Positions 44,194-53,128 of a DNA stretch of 64,000 nt are shown in pieces. The notes below the pieces were generated by a model that saw only the letters and a list, made by a program, of their open reading frames with translations, was not told the origin of the DNA and did not search any database. Origin of the DNA: Bacteroidia bacterium (GTDB lineage: Bacteria > Bacteroidota > Bacteroidia > Chitinophagales > JAUHXS01). The position numbers were made by a program, and so were the translations under genes. Location of the stretch: positions 124,001 to 188,000 of the forward strand of contig JAUHXS010000003.1 in NCBI GenBank assembly GCA_030426955.1, read 5' to 3'. The stretch's first letter is position 1. Each line of letters opens with the position of its first letter.

Positions 44194-45331
44194 TACTCTT
44201 AAATTTATCTATCATGCCTAACAATCTATTTGCAACTGCTTTGGGTGAATAGTTTTGCAAAGTCCAATTTCGTGATTCTTCGGAAATATTTTTAATCTCA
44301 CTAAAAGATAAGTTCAATAAATCTTGCCCCGAATTATAAAAATCGAGCCCTCTAATACCTAAGTAGTGTTTTTTATCAATAGGGTTAATAGGAAACCGAA
44401 ATCCCCAATCATCAAAATTCATATGTAATGAAACAGTTCCTGCCAATAAAGATTCCCAAAATCTAAAATTATCATATTGATAGATATAATAACAGCTTGC
44501 ATCTGATAGATTGAAATACCTCAATGTTCTCGAAAGTAATAAGAAAAGTTTACCTAAGTATTGTTTGTGATTTTCATTTACAGGTTTTAATTCTATTATG
44601 CCCCCAAAACAGTAGCTGAATAGGCTATTAGATATTAACTTAAAATATTCAGAATCATGTCTATGATATGATTGAGCCCAGTAAGAAAAATTATTATCAT
44701 TAAAATCTTTTTTATCATTTAGGCTGCTAGAAACTATGTCGCATATTTCGTACTTCTGAGAGAGTAATGGATTTAGCTCAGAAAGTGCCTTTTTTCTTAA
44801 GTTATGTGGATGTCTAAAATTTGAGCAAATTTGATTTTTCTTATTAGTAATATCTTCATAATTAATGGTATTAATTAGTCTGTTTGTAACTCCAAATGAC
44901 CATGGATAGAAATTACTAGGGTACTTAATTTTATCTGTATAGTGACATTTTAGGACAATATCAAATTTTTTAAAGAAGGGATCGTTCCACATTTTAAATA
45001 ATTGGTTATGCTTTTTCCCTAATAGCCTGTAAGCAGAACTCAATGATTCATATATTAATATGTTAAACTTTGAGTCATCTTTATTAAAATGTTCAAAGAT
45101 CTTTTTGTTATGATAAAAGTAATCAGGCGTGTAAATACTGATAGTTTCTTTAAAACTATCTTTTGCCTTTTGTATCAGGAACCTTTCTTCTTCGTTGATG
45201 TACCAATAATTATCATTACCATAAAACTCAATGCCTAGTTCTACGAGTCCTTCCGCCAATGCAACAGAACAGTGTTGATAGGTGTCTTCATTTAGAAAAT
45301 TATATGGATTGGTATAAAACTTTACTGTCAT
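44183..45331 (-). CDS. Putative glycosyltransferase, exostosin-like C-terminal region
   Basis: 382 residues, rich in aromatic residues and Asn, and lower in GC than its neighbours by eye. The N-terminus (VKFYTNPYNFLNEDTYQHCSV) has no clear motif. The C-terminal part YQYDNFRFWESLLAGTVSLHM and PKAVANRLLGMIDKF resembles the donor half of exostosin-type or capsule glycosyltransferases (RxxE-like E with AG-T). Family assignment is tentative. It overlaps the FkbM-like gene by 11 bases. Confidence 0.5.
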   Translation of the reverse strand: MTVKFYTNPYNFLNEDTYQHCSVALAEGLVELGIEFYGNDNYWYINEEERFLIQKAKDSFKETISIYTPDYFYHNKKIFEHFNKDDSKFNILIYESLSSAYRLLGKKHNQLFKMWNDPFFKKFDIVLKCHYTDKIKYPSNFYPWSFGVTNRLINTINYEDITNKKNQICSNFRHPHNLRKKALSELNPLLSQKYEICDIVSSSLNDKKDFNDNNFSYWAQSYHRHDSEYFKLISNSLFSYCFGGIIELKPVNENHKQYLGKLFLLLSRTLRYFNLSDASCYYIYQYDNFRFWESLLAGTVSLHMNFDDWGFRFPINPIDKKHYLGIRGLDFYNSGQDLLNLSFSEIKNISEESRNWTLQNYSPKAVANRLLGMIDKFKSNDK

Positions 45332-45334
45332 TAT

Positions 45335-46012
45335 TTACAGATCAAAGCAATTTAAATTTCTGTAAAAAATAGTGGTACACGTCTTTGTTATTACATTAGG
45401 AGCCATTCCCCAGAATGATAAATTTTTAAATCCTTCTTCGAGCATTAATTTGAATATTGACTGATACTCTTCTCTTTCAGAATCATCTAATATGATTACT
45501 CCAGCAGGAGATAATTTATTGATCGCCTGTTCTGCACATTGCATTCTATAAAGACCGTCTATCAATACCAGATCGTATTTTATGCCAGTATTAATAGATG
45601 CTATATAGCCTTGCTCATCATAATTACTGTTATATATGAGCATTACATTAGATGGGCAGTTTTGTATTAAAGAGTCATACCATTGCTTATCATATTCAAC
45701 AGATACTACTTTAAGTACTCTGGCGCTAAAAAAGAGGGTGGAATTACCTGCGCCATACTCAAAAACCTGCATATCTGCTCTTAACCGTTCTTCGATAAAG
45801 CTTATACAAGGATATGTTAACCAAGGAATAGGTTCAAATTGAACATTTACGGGCTTTTTTTTAACTAAAGAATTAGTCCATCCAGTTTCATGCAAGTATC
45901 CATAGTTTTTTACTTTTTGAACTTCCTTTCCAGTATCATTAGACAAGTGATAAATAAAGTTATCTGGATCAAAAAAAATAGATATTATTTTTCTAATGTG
46001 TTTTCGTATCAA
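45335..46012 (-). CDS. Class I SAM methyltransferase-like protein
   Basis: 225 residues. Central region VFEYGAGNSTLFFSARV (about 81-97), VVSVEYDKQWYDSL and YDLVLIDGLYRMQCAEQAI fit the SAM fold, then GVIILDDSEREEY. Similar proteins occur in glycan loci next to FkbM genes. The substrate is unknown. Starts 3 bases after the Wzt-like gene. Confidence 0.7.
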   Translation of the reverse strand: MIRKHIRKIISIFFDPDNFIYHLSNDTGKEVQKVKNYGYLHETGWTNSLVKKKPVNVQFEPIPWLTYPCISFIEERLRADMQVFEYGAGNSTLFFSARVLKVVSVEYDKQWYDSLIQNCPSNVMLIYNSNYDEQGYIASINTGIKYDLVLIDGLYRMQCAEQAINKLSPAGVIILDDSEREEYQSIFKLMLEEGFKNLSFWGMAPNVITKTCTTIFYRNLNCFDL

Positions 46013-46015
46013 GAT

Positions 46016-47263
46016 TTAAATGTCTTTTGTGAATTCATGCTGCAAAAGAAAGCTACCTTGTCCCTCAGCTAGCAATTTCCCAGTATTAAAGAAATCTCCA
46101 GCATCGACTTTGAGTTCAAAAGCATCTTCAATATGATCTGCTACAACCCCGTTAACTGTACAAAAAAAAGTTAATTTGTACTTTCCTGGCATTAGGGGAA
46201 AGTTTTTAATTTTAAGATAAACCTTTTGTTCATCGTTGGTAATTTGATAAAAAGATTTCTCAACAATATCTGTACTACACCAACTTATCCTCTGATCAAG
46301 CTGATTATTAATTCCGATATCTATTCTTATAGCCTCTTTCTTGGAAAGATTATTTTGTAGCTTAATCTCTAAAAGGACATCATCCCCACATTTAATACTA
46401 TTGATTTTTAAATGTGTCAGATTATCTCTTAGTATAATACTTTCAAATAGGATCTTTTTATTACCTCTTCTATCATCTCTTTTAGATAAGAGTTCATTAA
46501 ATCCTTCAGTCTTTTCACTAATGTACTCATGAACAGCATCTTGAATCTTTCCATCGAAGCTACAAACCCCTTTGTTTAGTAATATCCCTCTTTGACAAAG
46601 ACTTAATAAGCTTGATGTATTATGACTCACAAAAAGTACCGTTCTGCCTTGCTTTGCTACATCATTCATTTTTCCTAAACACTTTTTTTGAAACTCTGCA
46701 TCACCAACAGCAAGCACCTCATCTATGATAAGAATTTCAGGATCTAAATGTGCTGCAACAGCAAATGCTAAGCGTACATACATACCACTAGAGTAGTGTT
46801 TAACAGAAGTGTCTAGAAATTTCTCAACACCTGAAAAATCAACTATCTCGTCAAATTTTTGGCGAATTTCTGATCTAGTCATCCCAAGCAAAGCTCCATT
46901 TAAGAATATATTTTCTCTTCCAGAAAGCTCAGGGTGGAAACCTGTACCTACTTCAAGCAAAGAAGCTACTCTTCCATCAATCTCAATCCTACCTTTTGTG
47001 GGAAGAGTGATTCTTGACAGTATTTTCAGTAAAGTGCTTTTTCCAGCTCCGTTCTTTCCTATAATTCCTAAAACCTCCCCTTCTTTCACTTCAAAGGAGA
47101 TGCTTTGCAAAGCCCAAAAATCGTTTTTGGAATAGTTAGTATTACTTCCAGCAAATATATTTTTAAACTTAGACTTAACAGCTCCTGTAAAAGTATCGTC
47201 CTGAGCTACGCCAATCTTATACCTCTTGCATATATTTTCTGCTTTAATAACGACTTTACTCAT
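46016..47263 (-). CDS. wzt: ABC transporter ATP-binding protein, polysaccharide export (Wzt-like)
   Basis: 415 residues from the ATG at 47263, which overlaps the permease stop in ATGA. The 15 extra upstream residues of the longer frame are rejected. Walker A GIIGKNGAGKSTLLK (about 64), signature HYSSGMYVRLAFAVAAHLDP, Walker B EILIIDEVLAVGD. The C-terminal 150 residues (from about 265) form a Wzt-type carbohydrate-binding beta domain that may read the glycan end. Powers export across the inner membrane. Confidence 0.93.
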   Translation of the reverse strand: MSKVVIKAENICKRYKIGVAQDDTFTGAVKSKFKNIFAGSNTNYSKNDFWALQSISFEVKEGEVLGIIGKNGAGKSTLLKILSRITLPTKGRIEIDGRVASLLEVGTGFHPELSGRENIFLNGALLGMTRSEIRQKFDEIVDFSGVEKFLDTSVKHYSSGMYVRLAFAVAAHLDPEILIIDEVLAVGDAEFQKKCLGKMNDVAKQGRTVLFVSHNTSSLLSLCQRGILLNKGVCSFDGKIQDAVHEYISEKTEGFNELLSKRDDRRGNKKILFESIILRDNLTHLKINSIKCGDDVLLEIKLQNNLSKKEAIRIDIGINNQLDQRISWCSTDIVEKSFYQITNDEQKVYLKIKNFPLMPGKYKLTFFCTVNGVVADHIEDAFELKVDAGDFFNTGKLLAEGQGSFLLQHEFTKDI

Positions 47264-48075
47264 ACAATATCTGCCATTAACTTTTCTGCTCTGTTGAAAT
47301 AAAGCCAACCACTAAAAAATACAATTATGCATATACCTAACGAAACATATTGATATACTCCAATGGCTCCAGTACTTAATAACGACCATCGGAATCCATC
47401 TATAATACCTGCCATCGGATTTAGGTAATAGACAAGCTTATATTTTTCAGGAATTATATTTGCTGGGTAAGCAACAGGGCTAATGTACAAACCTACCTGC
47501 ACAACAAAGGGTAGTATATGTTGAAAATCTCTGTAACGAACTGTTAAAGCACTTAACCAGATTCCTACTCCTAATGAGCAAATCATCAAAAAGATTAAAA
47601 ATATTGGTAGATATAATATATTAAGCGTTAGGGGTTGTTTATACCATAACATCATTGCCATTAAGAATAATACGGCTACTGCTAAGTCTACAAGTCCAAC
47701 CATGGCCTTAGACAATGGAATGATAAGCCTTGGGAAGTATATTTTTTTAATGATGTGTTGAGCCCCGATGATGGAATTTCCTGATTGACTCATTACAAAT
47801 GCAAAATAAGTCCAAGCACTAATTCCTGAAATCGCAAAAAGTGGATAAGGAATGTTATTAGTATTTATTTTCATTGCCTTTCCAAAAACCACTGTAAGTA
47901 TGATCAAAGTGATAAGAGGTTGAATAAATGCCCATAGTAATCCTAGAAAAGTTTGGGCATAACGTACCTTAACATCCCTATAAAACAACGTTATAAAAAG
48001 ATCTTTATATTGAAAAAGCTCTTTTAAGTTAAGTTTTAAGATGCTATTGCCTTCTTGTATGACAATTTTTGACAA
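47260..48075 (-). CDS. wzm: ABC transporter permease, polysaccharide export (Wzm-like)
   Basis: 271 residues with six membrane helices. Family marks: LFYRDVKVRYAQTFLGLLWAF (about 30-50, key R and G), SGISAWTYFAF, IYFPRLIIPLS, and SPVAYPANIIPEKYKLVYYLNPM near the end. Forms the pore with the Wzt-like ATPase. Its start is 9 bases after the fcl stop. Confidence 0.93.
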   Translation of the reverse strand: MSKIVIQEGNSILKLNLKELFQYKDLFITLFYRDVKVRYAQTFLGLLWAFIQPLITLIILTVVFGKAMKINTNNIPYPLFAISGISAWTYFAFVMSQSGNSIIGAQHIIKKIYFPRLIIPLSKAMVGLVDLAVAVLFLMAMMLWYKQPLTLNILYLPIFLIFLMICSLGVGIWLSALTVRYRDFQHILPFVVQVGLYISPVAYPANIIPEKYKLVYYLNPMAGIIDGFRWSLLSTGAIGVYQYVSLGICIIVFFSGWLYFNRAEKLMADIV

Positions 48076-48084
48076 GATGCAGTT

Positions 48085-49038
48085 TTAAGACGTTACAGAT
48101 TCTTTAAATATAGGGTGTTGCTCTATGTTGCTTTCATATACTTCTGCAATACCATCTCTAAGAGGTATTGTATGCTTCCATCCTAAAGTATTAATCTTGC
48201 TCACATCCATCAACTTTCTAGGAGTACCATCAGGTTTAGAAGTGTTAAAAGTTAAATTGCCTTTATATCCTACCACTTCTTTAACCATCAATGCTAAATC
48301 TTTAATAGAAATATCTTCACCAGTACCAATATTTACAAATGGTTTTTCATTGTATTCTTGCATTAAAAAATAGCAGGCTTCAGCCAGATCATCTACATGT
48401 AAAAATTCACGCTTAGGGGAGCCCGTTCCCCAGATTTCTACCTCTGGTTCATTTCCTAGCTTTGCTTCATGAAACTTTCTGATGAGTGCTGGTAATACAT
48501 GGGAGTTCTCTAAATCGTAATTATCATTAGGACCGTAAAGATTAGTTGGCATAGCAGATATAAAATTGCATCCAGCCTGATCTCGGTATGCCTCACACAT
48601 TTTGATTCCAGCTATTTTTGCAATGGCATACGGTTCGTTAGTGGGCTCTAAAGCTCCGGTTAATAAATATTCCTCTTTTAAAGGCTGTGGCGCCATTTTA
48701 GGATAAATACAAGAAGATCCAAGGAAAAGTAGTTTCGTTACTTTATTGATGTAAGCCGCATGAATTACATTGGTTTGAATCATTATATTGTCTCTAATAA
48801 ACTCACCTCGATAAGTATTATTTGCATGTATCCCACCTACTTTTGCAGCAGCTAAAAAAACATATTCAGGCTTTTCTGTTTCAAAAAACGCATTAACTTC
48901 AGCTTGATCTCTTAAGTCTAGTTCTTTAGAAGTCCTTAAGATAAGATTTTTGTACCCCTTCGATTCCAAATTCCTAACGATGGCAGATCCTACCATACCT
49001 CGGTGTCCTGCTACATATATTTTAGCACTCATATCCAT
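48085..49038 (-). CDS. fcl: GDP-L-fucose synthase
   Basis: 317 residues. Converts GDP-4-keto-6-deoxymannose to GDP-L-fucose with NADPH. Nucleotide site [13 protein letters not shown] (about 9-21), [18 protein letters not shown] (about 109) and catalytic YAIAK (about 138) are the GFS-type signature. Met3 is an equally good start. No gmd gene for the preceding step was seen in the window. It heads the glycan locus, 30 bases after pabA/trpG. Confidence 0.95.
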   Translation of the reverse strand: MDMSAKIYVAGHRGMVGSAIVRNLESKGYKNLILRTSKELDLRDQAEVNAFFETEKPEYVFLAAAKVGGIHANNTYRGEFIRDNIMIQTNVIHAAYINKVTKLLFLGSSCIYPKMAPQPLKEEYLLTGALEPTNEPYAIAKIAGIKMCEAYRDQAGCNFISAMPTNLYGPNDNYDLENSHVLPALIRKFHEAKLGNEPEVEIWGTGSPKREFLHVDDLAEACYFLMQEYNEKPFVNIGTGEDISIKDLALMVKEVVGYKGNLTFNTSKPDGTPRKLMDVSKINTLGWKHTIPLRDGIAEVYESNIEQHPIFKESVTS

Positions 49039-49067
49039 TGATGTAAAAATAGCCTAAAATCTTATAA

Positions 49068-49637
49068 TTATGAATTATCAAGCATTTTTACCCAATTACC
49101 CAAAATATTGATGCCCTCTTGAGTTAAGATAGACTCAGGGTGGAACTGGATGCCATGGATAGGGAGCGATTCATGTTTTAGAGACATGATTTCATTATCA
49201 TGCGTTTTGGAAGTGCTTTTTAATGGTGGATAAAGCCCTGATAATATTAGTGAGTGATACCTCATCACCTCTAGAGGATTCGAAATTCCATCAAAAAGGT
49301 CAGCTACCTCATGCTCAATTATAGAAACCTTACCATGTTTAGGCTCTTTCGCTTTAATGAGTTTAGCTCCAAAATATTCTCCTATGGCTTGATGCCCTAA
49401 GCATATTCCTAAGATTGGAATCATCTGATGAAAAGCGTTTATTACTTCCATGGTAATGCCAGCATCTTTTGGAATGCTGGGCCCGGGAGAAATAACAATG
49501 CCTTTTGGTTCTAAAGTTCTAATCTCCTCTATTGAAACTTCATCATTTCTGTAAACCTGACAATCACAACCTAGTTGTAAAAAATAATCGTAAAGGTTAT
49601 AGGTAAATGAGTCGTAGTTGTCAATTAAGAGAATCAT
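49068..49637 (-). CDS. Glutamine amidotransferase subunit of anthranilate/aminodeoxychorismate synthase
   Basis: 189 residues. Class I amidotransferase triad visible: Cys in GICLGHQAIGEYFGAK (about 79), His and Glu in IQFHPESILTQEG (about 168). N-terminal LIDNYDSFTYNLYDYF and SPGPSIPKDAG are typical. It supplies ammonia to TrpE or PabB; neither partner is in the window, so trpG or pabA cannot be chosen. The last base of the cvpA gene is the first of this gene. Confidence 0.92.
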   Translation of the reverse strand: MILLIDNYDSFTYNLYDYFLQLGCDCQVYRNDEVSIEEIRTLEPKGIVISPGPSIPKDAGITMEVINAFHQMIPILGICLGHQAIGEYFGAKLIKAKEPKHGKVSIIEHEVADLFDGISNPLEVMRYHSLILSGLYPPLKSTSKTHDNEIMSLKHESLPIHGIQFHPESILTQEGINILGNWVKMLDNS

Positions 49638-50185
49638 TATACATCTAGAGGGGATGACTTGGTAGCCAATTTTTCAAATAATGCTTCCATACTGTGGAAA
49701 GTATCTTGAAAGAATGGAATCAATGTAGTGACTTTTTCTACCACTACGGATGAAATAGGCTCGATATAATAATAAACTACTGACTCAGCTTTGAGATCAG
49801 GACTAATTAAGTTGACTTGATGAAAAATCCACAATAATGTGCTAAACATAAAAATGTAAATGGAGCAAACTAAAACAGCACCTGCCAGTTTATTGAATAT
49901 GTTAATTTGTGCGATTTTGAGCAGTTTTGTGAGTAAGATGCCAATAAATCGTACTAAGATAACTAGAGCAATAAAAAGAAGAATAAAAGTAAGAAATGGC
50001 AAGTATTTAGAGTGAATATCAAAGCTTTGCTCAATATATATTGTAGCTGTGTAAGTGAATTTTAGCGCGCCTAAAATGCCAATGAAGTAACCCAAGAGGG
50101 AGCAAACTGCAAGGATCAGACCTTTAGTGAAGCCTCTGTAAAAGCCCCAACAAAGTAATAATAGTAGCAGAATGTCTATGATCAT
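49637..50185 (-). CDS. CvpA family membrane protein
   Basis: 182 residues with four membrane helices at about 1-18, 24-45, 63-88 and 103-125. Start IDILLLLLLCWGFYRGFTKGL and the GYFIGILGAL helix are characteristic of CvpA. It was first linked to colicin V production in E. coli; its general role is in envelope homeostasis. It overlaps the amidotransferase gene by 1 base. Confidence 0.8.
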   Translation of the reverse strand: MIIDILLLLLLCWGFYRGFTKGLILAVCSLLGYFIGILGALKFTYTATIYIEQSFDIHSKYLPFLTFILLFIALVILVRFIGILLTKLLKIAQINIFNKLAGAVLVCSIYIFMFSTLLWIFHQVNLISPDLKAESVVYYYIEPISSVVVEKVTTLIPFFQDTFHSMEALFEKLATKSSPLDV

Positions 50186-50308
50186 ACTTATTAACTATAA
50201 AGTTACAAGTTTAAAGTTGGAAGCTTGGTCAGTATATTAAATTATTAGCAAGAGCCACAGTCACTAGTTCTGTTAAAGTCCTCTTGCCTTCTGGCTAGTG
50301 ACTACTGC

Positions 50309-50758
50309 CTAACTCAATAACCTCTTCACTGTATCCGCAATTCTTTTGCCATCAGCCTTTCCTGCCAATTTTTGATTAGCCATACCCATCACTTTTCCCA
50401 TGTCCTGCATAGAGGATGCCCCCATAGTTTGAATGATTTCTTGTACTACTTTCTCTAGTTCAGATTCGTCCAATTGCTTAGGAAGGTATTGCTCAATTAC
50501 GTCAATCTCTTTAGATTCTTGACTCGCCAAGTCATCTCTACCCTGTTCCTGATAGATAGATAGCGATTCTTTTCTCTGCTTTACCAGCCTTTGTAAAATC
50601 TTGATTTCAGTATCCTCTGAAACTTGTCCTCCTGATCCTTTTTCTGTTTGAGCTAATAAAAGTGCTGATTTAATAGCGCGAAGTCCTTGAAGCAAATCAG
50701 AATTTTTAGCTTTCATTGCATCTTTAATATCGGAGTTAATTGTATCTACTAGTGACAT
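50309..50758 (-). CDS. GatB/YqeY domain protein
   Basis: 149 residues, the standard YqeY length. MSLVDTINSDIKDAMKAKN, LRAIKSALLLAQTEKG and QYLPKQLDESELEKVVQEII are family blocks. It resembles the tail of the GatB amidotransferase and may help tRNA-related amidation; the true role is unclear. A weak AGTCACTAG/CTAGTGACT stem (50259-50303) lies downstream. Confidence 0.92.
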   Translation of the reverse strand: MSLVDTINSDIKDAMKAKNSDLLQGLRAIKSALLLAQTEKGSGGQVSEDTEIKILQRLVKQRKESLSIYQEQGRDDLASQESKEIDVIEQYLPKQLDESELEKVVQEIIQTMGASSMQDMGKVMGMANQKLAGKADGKRIADTVKRLLS

Positions 50759-50815
50759 CGTTTTAGGTTTAGAAAACTAAGCTAACTAAATATTTTAAGA
50801 AGAGAAAGAATCAGT

Positions 50816-51505
50816 TTATGCTAGTGCTAATACAAATAAAAGTAATACCAATAAGGCAAGAAGTAAGATGATCACGTAGGTTAATCCTAACACGAATCCT
50901 GCAATAGCCAATCCCCTTAGCTTCTTTTTTAATCCAAGTGCTCCCAGCACAACAGCTGCGATAGCAAATGCGATGCCTATGGGAGCTAGACCTACAGCAG
51001 TTAACAAATAAGCTAACACCCCAAAAACAAATGCCAAAATGCTTATCCCTTTCCCATCTTTTTCGTCTTCACCTCGCTGGGGGTAGTATGGAAAACTATC
51101 ATTAGTTTCCCTAAGTATTTTATGATGATTACTAGTTTTAGAAAAGACTTCTGAATCATTGTTAGAAGAGGAACTAGTAGGCGTTGGCGCTTGAATAGAT
51201 GCAGTTAAGGCCTCATCGATTTTAAAGATGGCGCCTATTTTTTCTCCATAAATAAGACTATTAAAGGAAAAATCTTTATCCATTTTTTTGTCTTGACGCA
51301 GATCTCTTGACATTAATTGATCTTTGCTTGTTTTATTTGCTTTCTTAGGTTTTACCTTAATATCTCTTTTCCAAGAATTATTGAACTGAACACACGACGT
51401 AAGTGATGTGATTGTTTTGGTAGACTGGCAGCTATTCATTCCCAAAGCAAAAATCACTCCCAATAACAATATGCAAGCTCTTTTATAAAGTAAGTTTGTT
51501 CTCAT
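50816..51505 (-). CDS. Lipoprotein with C-terminal DUF4190-like hydrophobic region
   Basis: 229 residues. Lipobox GMNSC gives a lipidated Cys at about 26. A charged middle with basic runs (KVKPKKANKTSKDQ) precedes a hydrophobic C-terminus (about 155-229) with GIAFAIAAVVLGALGLKKK and GFVLGLTYVIILLLALL, similar to DUF4190. Function unknown. The 200-base gap upstream holds an 8-bp stem (51641-51662). Confidence 0.65.
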   Translation of the reverse strand: MRTNLLYKRACILLLGVIFALGMNSCQSTKTITSLTSCVQFNNSWKRDIKVKPKKANKTSKDQLMSRDLRQDKKMDKDFSFNSLIYGEKIGAIFKIDEALTASIQAPTPTSSSSNNDSEVFSKTSNHHKILRETNDSFPYYPQRGEDEKDGKGISILAFVFGVLAYLLTAVGLAPIGIAFAIAAVVLGALGLKKKLRGLAIAGFVLGLTYVIILLLALLVLLLFVLALA

Positions 51506-51705
51506 TTTTTATTTATTAGTTAATGGGGTTAAACTATTCAAACTATGTGCCAAACTTTCAAAAAGTTCTATTGCCCAAAAATAAAAGCTTTGCGCACTTT
51601 AAAGAGTATTTCAGTGTCTATTTCGTTTAACAAAAATGTATTTATTATAGTACAATAATAAAGAGGTATAGCAAGTATAAATTATGTTTTCGCAGATTTA
51701 GAAGA

Positions 51706-52941
51706 CTACCAAGGTGAAGTGTCATCTTCTCCAAGTTTTAATTCTTTCTCATTGCTTTGCTCCTTTTTTTTCTCTTTTTTCTCAATTCCATAAAACGACC
51801 TGACCGCTTCCTCACTATAATCATCTCCTTTCCAAGATTTGATTAATTTTCCATCTTTAAAAGCAAGAATTCTAGGGTAGGGGTCACCTTCCAACATTCT
51901 TTTAAAAGCTGCAAAATCATCTGTTCGCACATAAGTGTTTTTTCTGCCGCCTGCTTGGTTAAAAAAGTAGTTAAGGGTAAACTCTGCACCATACAAGTAC
52001 AGATACATTTTAGGCAAATCACCGTCTTCTGATATGTCACATAAGTCTTTATAGGCTTGCTGACAATGTGTGCAGGTAAGATTAAATATACAAATAATCT
52101 GTTCCCCTTCGTTTAAGTTTAGCTTAGAATTATCCTCGAAAATGGCATAATCCATCAATATAGACTTGGTCCTTTCTCCAGGGGTTATTGATCTTTCTTC
52201 AGGAAGTTCTTGCTTTGGCTGCTCATCAACGACTACCTCCTTTTTTTTGTTACCTCCCTTAATATCATTTGGCTTGCTTTTTTCAATTTTCTTTTGCTCT
52301 GTCTCCTTTGATATTATGAGTTCCTGTATTGTATCGTTTTTTTCTACTTTCGGTATTTCTTCTTTAACTACTGTTTCTAAATTTTCTGATGTTTTCACTT
52401 CTTCAACGGAATCATATTCTTTGATGGTTAACCAGAGTGTCGCAAAACATACGGCTCCGATTCCAACTGGAATGACCCAAGAGCGAAAACGCATTTCTTC
52501 TTCTTTGTAAAAGCGCCAAACAATTGCTCCAAGAATCATCGCCACTACATTCTTTATAATAGATTCTAGATTATTCATAGGAATAATCTCCCCAAAACAA
52601 CCGCAATTTCCTTCAATAAAACCATTGGCTTGCTGTAAGCTATCATAAAATAAATGTACCGTAAACATTAAGAGTAGCAGTTGAATCGTAGGAATAACCA
52701 CATTCTTCAAATGCTTTTCCTGAAGCACTGCTGTGCCTAATAACATTTCAGCACTGATGATAACCCTAGTTAAAAGTTGTACCCACCATAGTGCTGTAGG
52801 CTGACTGTAATAATCAGGTCCTATTAACAGTTCTGCGACTAAATCATCAAAAAATGGTAGAGAAATGAGTTTACTAATGCCCGAAAAGATAAAAAGCACA
52901 GAAAGTAAAACTCTTGAAATCTGTACCAACTTAGCGTTCAT
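51706..52941 (-). CDS. DoxX-like membrane protein fused to a thioredoxin-like domain
   Basis: 411 residues. The N-terminal part (about 1-160) has four or five helices with RVLLSVLFIFSGISKLI, the DoxX/MauE mark, and EGNCGCFGEII with paired Cys. A linker rich in Lys and Glu (about 190-255) leads to a thioredoxin-like domain with FNLTCTHCQQAYKDL (CxxC about 290) and PYPRILAFKDGKLI. The layout matches BT_3928-type proteins of Bacteroidota, expected in periplasmic redox or methylamine-like electron transfer. Confidence 0.78.
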   Translation of the reverse strand: MNAKLVQISRVLLSVLFIFSGISKLISLPFFDDLVAELLIGPDYYSQPTALWWVQLLTRVIISAEMLLGTAVLQEKHLKNVVIPTIQLLLLMFTVHLFYDSLQQANGFIEGNCGCFGEIIPMNNLESIIKNVVAMILGAIVWRFYKEEEMRFRSWVIPVGIGAVCFATLWLTIKEYDSVEEVKTSENLETVVKEEIPKVEKNDTIQELIISKETEQKKIEKSKPNDIKGGNKKKEVVVDEQPKQELPEERSITPGERTKSILMDYAIFEDNSKLNLNEGEQIICIFNLTCTHCQQAYKDLCDISEDGDLPKMYLYLYGAEFTLNYFFNQAGGRKNTYVRTDDFAAFKRMLEGDPYPRILAFKDGKLIKSWKGDDYSEEAVRSFYGIEKKEKKKEQSNEKELKLGEDDTSPW

Positions 52942-53013
52942 TTTAGAATTTTTAGAATTTAATAATGTAACGAAGATTTTATACTTAAATTATGGCAACC
53001 TAGATAAAAGGAG

Positions 53014-53095
53014 TGTCACAGGGGGGACTCGAACCCCCACACCCGAAGGCACTACCCCCTCAAGGTAGCGTGTCTACCAATTCCACCACTGTGAC
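53014..53095 (-). tRNA. tRNA-Leu (anticodon GAG)
   Basis: Read on the minus strand, the acceptor stem GTCACAG (53095-53089) pairs with CTGTGAC at the 3' end, with discriminator A at 53014. The D arm has GGTAGAC, the anticodon stem CTACC/GGTAG encloses loop TTGAGGG with anticodon GAG, a long variable arm follows (class II), and the T arm reads GGTTCGAGTCC. CCA is not encoded. 82 bases. Confidence 0.95.
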
Positions 53096-53115
53096 AGTAA
53101 ATCATTAAGTAACAT

Positions 53116-53123
53116 CAAAATTA
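53116..53123 (-). promoter_or_regulatory. Putative -7 box for tRNA-Leu
   Basis: CAAAATTA on the plus strand is TAATTTTG on the minus strand, a TAnnTTTG match 20 bases before the tRNA 5' end and just after the purD stop. It would let the tRNA be transcribed apart from purD. Confidence 0.4.
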
Positions 53124-53128
53124 GAAAT

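Noticed and set aside
50259-50303. AGTCACTAG/CTAGTGACT stem between cvpA and yqeY
   Set aside because: Nine pairs with a 27-base loop and no T run. Too weak to call a terminator or regulatory RNA.
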